This document shows, one piece after another, positions 58,401-64,000 of a stretch of 64,000 nucleotides of DNA. Below the pieces are notes generated by a model. It was not told the DNA's origin. It worked only from the letters and a program-made list of their open reading frames with translations, and ran no database searches. Position numbers and translations under genes: made by a program. Within the stretch, counting starts at the first letter, position 1, and each line of letters starts with the position of its first letter. Origin of the DNA: Membranipora membranacea (taxonomy: Eukaryota > Bryozoa > Gymnolaemata > Cheilostomatida > Membraniporidae); assembly GCA_914767715.1 (NCBI GenBank), contig OU612070.1, positions 19,146,025-19,210,024 of the forward strand. The letters run 5' to 3'.

Positions 58401-59612
58401 ACACAGTTGAGTGAGAAAACCACGTACCGCGTGTGATGCGCCATGTGAGGTTTCGGCACACCATATTTATTATGTAAATGTTTGTCGTTTATCCTCCAAT
58501 GATGCTCATTGGAGAACTCATCGCTGTGGTTATGTAACGACATATCAGGCGGTAAATCCTTGAAAGTGAACATCCCTTCAGTCAATTCAGTGAGATCATC
58601 TGTTTCATACATAAGGCTTAAATCTTTTCTAGACATCCGCTTATGTCGATCTACAGCTTCTAAGTAGAATGTTTTGTGTTCAAGATGTATGACACCTTCA
58701 AATCCTTGATTATGGTAGAGAGTCCCGTGTAAATGAGAAGTAGTGTTCTCGGAGTCTATATATCCGTGATAGTATAAAATCTCGTTTGGGATTTGAAAGG
58801 TCCCACTTGAATTGTGGACTGTGAATGTTGTCAAAGCAGAAGAGAACACTGATGCATTTCGTGACAGCTGGGAAAGCACAACAGAAAATATCAAATCACC
58901 ACTGTCAGAGTCTGAAAGGTGCAATCTCACTTTACCTCCGTGTTCGTCGTGAATCTAGGGGTGCAAGTAAAAAAAAGTGAGTAAGAGACTATTTAATTAT
59001 TCCGCTGCTTTATGGTAATGATGATGGCATTGGTGTTTCACTTACATTCACCCAGCAACTGATTTGTAATCTGACCAGACCTTGCTCTTGTCAGAGGTCG
59101 TGTTTCATGTCTGGTCAATGCATGATGGGAATATTTAACTGGCAAATGATATTGATACAAATTGAAAGACTAAATGACTTAATAACCAACTTGGCAAGTA
59201 GGACCAATGGTCAACACGGAGGACAAGCCAAAATGGCGAGTATAGTTAGGGACAAGAAGACTGCTATCCTAGACTTTCAATCGGATACAAATCTTTTGTT
59301 TGTACAGCCTTTTAACGCTAACGGGACACATATGGGTGGAGGGGGTGGGCGTTTGCCGGAAGAATGTTGGGCTATGTCACCTGACAGACAGGTGCCATGG
59401 TCAATTTAGTCAAGCCAATGAGTGAGTCAGTGAGTGAGTGAAAAATAAAAGTTACCTCCAGTCCATGTTACTAATACCCCATGTTCTGTTGAACTTACCT
59501 TTGTCCGAACAATTTGATACTCAGTTATAAAATCGAACTCCATACTGATGACTTCCTTACCCAAAAGAAAACAGAGGAAAACGGAGAAAATTTTGATCAT
59601 CTTTGTAAACAT
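44629..59612 (-). CDS. ADAM10/Kuzbanian-like membrane metalloprotease with unusual tail
   Basis: Fifteen exons on the minus strand join without a phase error to 2,622 nt (873 residues): 59612-59499, 58954-58428, 57677-57536, 57033-56876, 56638-56543, 55965-55823, 55406-55288, 49652-49496, 49046-48829, 48141-47928, 47335-47203, 46986-46888, 46424-46245, 45307-45202, 44844-44629. The order is signal peptide (MFTKMIKIFSVFLCFLLG), prodomain with YHGYIDSE and FEGVIHLEHKTFYLEA, furin site RTRR|Q near residue 217, metalloprotease with HELGHSFGSSHD (Zn ligands His378, His382, His388; base Glu379), disintegrin-like part from YCGNGHIEEGEMCDCG (about 451), the ADAM10-specific Cys-rich part (SICEIAGLVDCQC, LQPGSLCMDYTGYC), and one membrane helix (about 675-695). 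ADAM10 sheds Notch and other ectodomains. The last about 177 residues (exons 13-15) are not like the ADAM10 tail. They may be a lineage-specific tail or a separate gene starting near 46453. Confidence 0.88.
45780..46165. mobile_element. TTAA-flanked MITE, copy 2
   Basis: A 386-bp element, inverse of 21542-21926, with ends TTAAAGGGCAACCAAGG and CCTTGGTTGCCCTTTAA. It is inserted in the intron between exons 13 and 14 of the ADAM10-like gene. Full-length alignment with copy 1 is evident by eye across nearly every 10-base block. Confidence 0.8.
49757..50010 (+). pseudogene. Retroelement C-terminal fragment in ADAM10 intron
   Basis: The frame FIYRGFKNTTKFNFRDKHLL...YKVSATHNSLPLHLRSKEKF SSFKTLRFNHIYQ resembles the last residues of non-LTR reverse transcriptase ORFs, which usually end WNSLPxxLRxxxSxxxFKxxLKxHL. 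It is antisense to the host gene, short and without upstream RT. No function is expected. Confidence 0.5.
50020..51780. other. ADAM10 intron, upstream region of the nested homeobox gene
   Basis: AT-rich. It holds GAGGATGGGAGAAGGAGGGT-type purine-rich sequence at about 51436-51475 and no exon. The promoter of the nested TALE gene should be at the right end, but I cannot identify elements. Confidence 0.4.
51790..54723 (+). CDS. TALE-class homeodomain protein, nested in ADAM10 intron
   Basis: Four exons, all in phase 0: 51790-51849, 52451-52732, 53253-53534 and 54169-54723 (1,179 nt, 392 residues). Residues 1-208 are Ser/Thr/Tyr/His/Pro-rich and look like an activation region. A more structured stretch follows (SPYASQLHDFYRDEFIKLQQ, about 210-275), then a Pro/Thr linker. 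The homeodomain lies at about 303-365: RRPPKHLNNKASLLLEQWYS, EHLDNPYPDQGAITQLASQG, then DISKDQVKKWFCNKRSRS. The helix 1-2 loop has the three-residue insertion with the PYP motif, and Trp-to-WF spacing equals that of MEIS/PBX, so it is TALE class. Recognition helix WFCNKRSR keeps Asn51 and recalls PBX (WFGNKRIR), but residue 50 is Cys. No MEIS, PBC, IRO or TGIF companion domain is recognised. Poly(A) signal AATAAA at 55068. Confidence 0.88.
55068..55073 (+). terminator. Poly(A) signal of nested homeobox gene
   Basis: AATAAA 345 bases after the stop codon, still inside the host intron and 215 bases before ADAM10 exon 7 begins on the other strand. Confidence 0.55.
56023..56203. mobile_element. 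Short MITE-like repeat, copy 2
   Basis: Same block order as 41247-41418 (ATCATGTGTATCTCTGATCG, GTTAGAGTCAATAAAGTG, CTGATGGTACTCATGCTAAA, CACTCTCTATCGAGCAGAGA). Lies in the intron between ADAM10 exons 5 and 6. Confidence 0.6.
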
Positions 59613-60428
59613 AGAAAAACACCTGAGTGTTGACAATCTCTCTGTAGTAAGTCATGACAGTTCTCAACAATGCAGCTAGTAAAGCTTGTCACCATGCTTC
59701 AGTTCATAAAGCGTAATTTTTCTTTGTACTAAGCTTGTGCAATCAAAAATATACATAAGGCTATACCTGCCTCTAACAATGTATCAGAACAACGCGATGA
59801 CACTATGACTATGCAAGACTATCACTTGCGGCCCATGTACTTTCAAGATAAAATCAAGCCCAACCAATGGAGGAGGTCACCGCAAAAAAAAGAGTTTCTT
59901 TTTATCGCCACGGAGATCACCTCATAGACCCGAGGTCATAGACAATTGCAGTGTGTTTTGCGGGTGGCTAGTAGCTTGCATAAAGTCACATTGTATTCAG
60001 CCTTATGATATTCATGGTAACTAGTTGACGCTTCAGTTCATCAACACATTGAACTTGTCTTTCTATATAATATGTATGTGGCATAAAAATAAATAGCAAG
60101 CTGACATATTTAGTGGTTGCTTGCTTGTGCATATCTCTTCAAGCTTGAATGAAAGAGATGATTTTGGTAGTGAAAGTTTTAATATAGATGTTAAACTAAC
60201 CTGTTAACATAAGATAAATATTACATCAATCAAATACCGGAAACAACATGTGACAAATCTCCTTTGCCTAAACCACTTTTCCATTAGCTAGGAATTACCA
60301 CATCAGTTAACTAAGGGCTTAACTTTCAAAACATAACTACAGGTTTCAAGTCTCCAAGTATTCAAGTCACCGCTGCCAAGTTACACCTGATATTCAAGTT
60401 ATATTTTAAGTTGTCAAAATTGTTCCTT
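59613..60428. other. ADAM10 5' region and COG8 3' region
   Basis: Upstream of the ADAM10-like start codon an AACACTCAG acceptor-like site (about 59624) hints at a 5' UTR intron. The rest would hold the ADAM10 promoter and the COG8 3' UTR. No specific element can be named. Confidence 0.4.
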
Positions 60429-63146
60429 CTAGTCCAACTTCTTATCAATTTTGTTTTCTTCACCATCACCTAAATTTGGGCTGTCTGATGTGATATTGTC
60501 ACTAGTTGTATAACTTGCTGGTTTTATCTCAGCTGAAGGCGAGTCCCCAGTATCTGGTGGTTCGACAGCGTCTGATGATGCTGTATTCGACTGATCTTCT
60601 ATCACATCATCTTGGGCAGTTTGCTCTTCTGTTTCCGGGTCAGCAGACTCATCTGGAAAAAGGAAATGACTATGACACTCATAATGGTCATGTACTGTTG
60701 AACCACATAGGGTCAAGAGATTCATGTGGTGTGAGAGAAAATAAATTTATCAGAGACTGGTATGCAAAAAGTGAGACTGTGTACTGAACAAACAAGACTT
60801 CCAACTCTTTGCAGCGTAGTGGAGTATAAATACATAGATAACTAAATATTTAGTTTTTAGAGGAGACAACTGCAAATTTCATTATTTTGTGAAGACTTAG
60901 GCGATCTGGTCCAACCATAATTGGTATTTGCTTTCTAATCAGCTAGGGTGAAAGGCCCTCATCTGTCTACACAGGTAGGTAAATGCTCAAACTAATGCAA
61001 GTAATGTCAGGGGAAATTGCACCATGTATTACACATGGTTAACATACCATCTGTATCCCCTTGTTGGAATGTGATTGGCTGATCAGGCGGTGATGTCACT
61101 TCCTCTCCCTGTGCTGTAGCTGAGGCAGATGGAATGACAGGCTCATCGTCAGGGAGGAAATCTTTGAGTGGTTCTGTGATCTCTCCTCCGCTCATACTGT
61201 ATATCCTTGAAGCCTGAATAAGAAAGTTCATCTAAGAATGTCAATCGTTTTAGATTTTAACACATTTTCTCAGTTTTAATCTGCATCAAGCTACTTCAAA
61301 AGCATTTTTAAAGTACTCAATAACTTGGAAACGGGAAGTGATTCAGTGAGAATGCAATCAAACAATAGACATTGACAGTTTTATACAGCAGGAAATCTCA
61401 AAAACATTTACATTACAACTGGGCCATAACAAAATGGTTAAAGATCTTGGATATATCAAAGAAAACTTTACAATAAATTGTTTACCATAAGCCGTTCATC
61501 AACTGAGCTGGTTTGACATTGTTATTAGCAAATCAGGGTTGGGCAAAGCTATGTACAGAGAATATTTGTGGGATTCCACAAGAACTCAAATTGTACAGAG
61601 AAAGAGAAAAATGTTTTCTCTACTTACCGTCTCCTGCAGTTTCTGCTGAGTTAGCCCGAGAGCTTTAGCTATCTGTGCTGGAGGGAAGATTACCTGCAGA
61701 CATTTGTTAAAATATGTGACCAGGTCTAATCCAAACACCTCACACATTCTACAGAAAGTCTGCTGCTCCTCGGCTGTGAACGAATCATGCTCAAGTCTGC
61801 AGAAAGAGAATGATTATATGTAAATGGAAACGTCAGCCTTGTTTCAATTCCTAGTAATATACTAGAAGCTGTACAAAATGAATCACCTTTTGAAAACTTT
61901 ATTCATATCCAATTTGCCTGTACAAAGTCTTTGAGCAGCGTGATATGACCAAGCTACATGGACATGACAAAATCCTATAAACAAGACTATGATATTTCTT
62001 TGTAGGTTGCTGTTAGTTTAATTCTTTTACTACAAATGCAATATGCTGTTGTGTGAGCAAATTCATGGTAACTCAAAAAGAGATGTGAAACCAAACGATA
62101 TATGGTAAATTCTCTGTCACGGAAAACAATCACATTTCACGTTCAATATAATACAATATAATATATAAATTAATTGGTGATTATCTTCCCTACTGTCATG
62201 AGGGGGTAACTCCGAATCATTTTTATGTCAAATCTGGTCATCATTTTAAAATTCATATGTGACAACAATTTATAAACAGGGAAAAGAAATCAACTAGATA
62301 TCTTACCTGTGGAAGTTGCTTATGGTGTCACAAACTTTGGACAAAGATCTCTGCAGAATCTGAGTGACCTCAGCAGCAATATTGATAGGAGCACAAACTC
62401 GGAGCTCATTGAGGGCTGTAAGGATGTCATTACAGTAAAGTCCTAGAGGAGTAAACTGTAGCAAGCTTGTAGGTGGATTCATTGCATCTCTCTGGATAAT
62501 CAGAACAAGTTCAAGTTGGCACGTATTAATCAATTATATCTAATATGTTTAAGCCTGCCAGATAATAATGATGATGAATTCTTGTGAAATAAACTAGTTG
62601 AACAAGACCCTATTTCATACCATGACAGAACAGCTGCCGTATAGCAGAACTTAGCTGAATGCGCCTCTATCACTGAACAGTGCAAACAGCAAAGCTGTTG
62701 GGAATGAAGGTAGAACTGCATAAATTCAGATCGATATTGCTCCTCGCTGTGACTTGAGTTGGTCCACCAATACACAACAGAGATAGCACGACTCAACCTA
62801 CTGCTTTGGCCACTGACCTTATACAGTTTGAAGAAGCAATGTTGGGAACCTACTTGAAACATACTTTAAAATTGTAAATCATATTGCTTTCAGAAGCTGA
62901 AAGTTTGCATATGACACTGCTGACAAAAAATATACTTCTCAAAACCTTTGGTATTTGAATTTCCGAATCGCTCCAAGATACTGGCGATGCTTTAAATCCC
63001 CTGGACTGCTCCAGATATGGACTTCGGTGCCTAAGGCATATAACTTACTAGGATGCATACAACTTACCTCCATAGAAGTATAAGGAGCTGCAGCTTGATG
63101 AGCAGATCTCAGTATCAGAGTGTAAGTCTCCATACTGTTATCATAT
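60429..63146 (-). CDS. COG8: Conserved oligomeric Golgi complex subunit 8, C-terminal part
   Basis: Five minus-strand exons join in phase and end at TAG: 63146-63068, 62491-62307, 61796-61628, 61213-61048 and 60652-60429 (about 273 residues). The N-terminal half lies beyond the right end of the window. The reading MNPPTSLLQFTPLGLYCNDI LTALNELRVCAPINIAAEV, then SLSKVCDTISNFHR, then LEHDSFTAEEQQTFCRMCEV and DLVTYFNKCLQVIFPPAQIA KALG matches the COG8 C-terminal region, including the LVPYLNRCLQVLFPPAQIA signature. GGEITEPLKDFLPDDEP follows where COG8 has EPLxFxLP. The last about 125 residues are an acidic, disordered Asp/Glu/Ser tail, as in other COG8 proteins. COG8 bridges lobe A and lobe B of the COG tether on Golgi membranes. 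Confidence 0.92.
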
Positions 63147-64000
63147 CTGTAATGAGAAATAAATGTTAAGTGAAACATACCGCAAGCACCAGCAAACTTA
63201 TGCATAACAGTGCATGATAACACAAGTATCACACAATATCCTTTGTTCAGTAGTATACCAAACAAGGTATATTGCGTGAATTCAACTCGTCACTAAATTC
63301 AAGTTCAAAGTTTAAGGAATATTTTCTTATAAGACTCAAACATTAATAGACTCTTCAACCAAAGCACAAAAATTTATATGTAAATAGATTGGTATTTATT
63401 ATGTCAGCATGAAACCAGATCGCACAACTACGATTGGTGAATTAATCAGACTATCAGTTGAATTTAAAATCTTATGTTGAAGGTTGGTGACTGAAAATCT
63501 GTTACAATAAAAGGTACAAACGTTTTTGCTGAGTTTTTTTTTTGAAGCTATAAACCTCAAACTACGCAAACCTGGGTTTCCAACCATGCTGAATGTTACC
63601 GGGGTATCACAAATAGAAAAGCTATTTTTTTCATCGGTATTTTGGCATAACAGAATTGCATTGTGACGGAATTGCACCGTTTCCGTTACGGAATTACAAT
63701 AGGAAAGTATTGTGTACTGAGGTAATAACTTTCAGACCAACTATTCATGGATGGTGCCAGCGTATTCTGCTAGCTACCACCAATTCGAGTGGAGGAGTCA
63801 AATAATAAGGAGAGAGTGTGTGACACAATAGACTCACTAAGATTAAATAAGGCTAATTAACACATAAGCCTACATTAGAGCCAAGTTTATTTACGAAACT
63901 ACAGTACGAAGGTATAGCGCGCTGAGTTAATATTCAAATCAGAATTTACTCCAATTCGCGGGCCCATACTATATTTCTGCACTATCTATAGTAGGGGGAC
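63147..64000. other. COG8 intron or upstream sequence
   Basis: The exon starting at 63146 is preceded by a proper acceptor (CTCATTACAG), so this stretch is intronic unless an exon escaped me. Frames here show no COG8-like blocks. Upstream exons are expected outside the window. Confidence 0.45.

Overview
This is a eukaryotic, almost certainly animal (metazoan), genomic window. Genes are split by GT-AG introns. Recognisable products are an ADAM10/Kuzbanian-type sheddase, a TALE homeodomain protein, COG8 of the Golgi tethering complex, an SLC16-like carrier, a YbaK/PrdX-type tRNA-editing domain protein and an ER saposin-like protein. The DNA is AT-rich, introns run from about 70 bp to several kb, and most intergenic sequence is made of transposon relics. 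I cannot name the species. The content fits a non-bilaterian or other marine invertebrate (a sponge is my best guess, weakly held).

Layout. 1-6 kb: simple repeats, a dead reverse transcriptase, two exons of a minus-strand MFS transporter that runs off the left end, and a decayed YqaJ-type exonuclease fragment. 7.5-11.3 kb: two TIR elements (one carrying a tRNA-like sequence), then a complete three-exon SLC16-like gene on the minus strand. 12-25.4 kb: dispersed repeats, a 113-bp satellite, a MULE-type transposase pseudogene that keeps its intron position, a second copy of the tRNA-bearing hAT-like element, a TTAA-flanked MITE and a minisatellite with palindromic cores. 25.4-39.6 kb: gene-poor, with an isolated exon candidate, foldback elements, a 19-bp-period array, a tentative minus-strand gene near 30-31.6 kb and a non-LTR reverse transcriptase cut by a TA-flanked MITE that also carries a tRNA-like body. 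39.6-64 kb: gene-dense. It holds the four-exon YbaK/PrdX-domain gene, a saposin-like ER protein ending in HNEL, a 15-exon ADAM10-like gene on the minus strand, a four-exon TALE homeobox gene nested in antisense inside one ADAM10 intron, and the C-terminal half of COG8 running off the right end.

The ADAM10 exons join in phase over 2,622 nt to an 873-residue model. Its cytosolic tail (about 177 residues) is unlike the short proline-rich tail of ADAM10. The most unusual mobile-DNA observation is that two TIR element families with different target-site duplications (8 bp, and TA) each enclose a tRNA-derived pol III-like body followed by a related 3' segment. All exon junctions were read by eye from splice motifs and phase; no transcript or database evidence was available.
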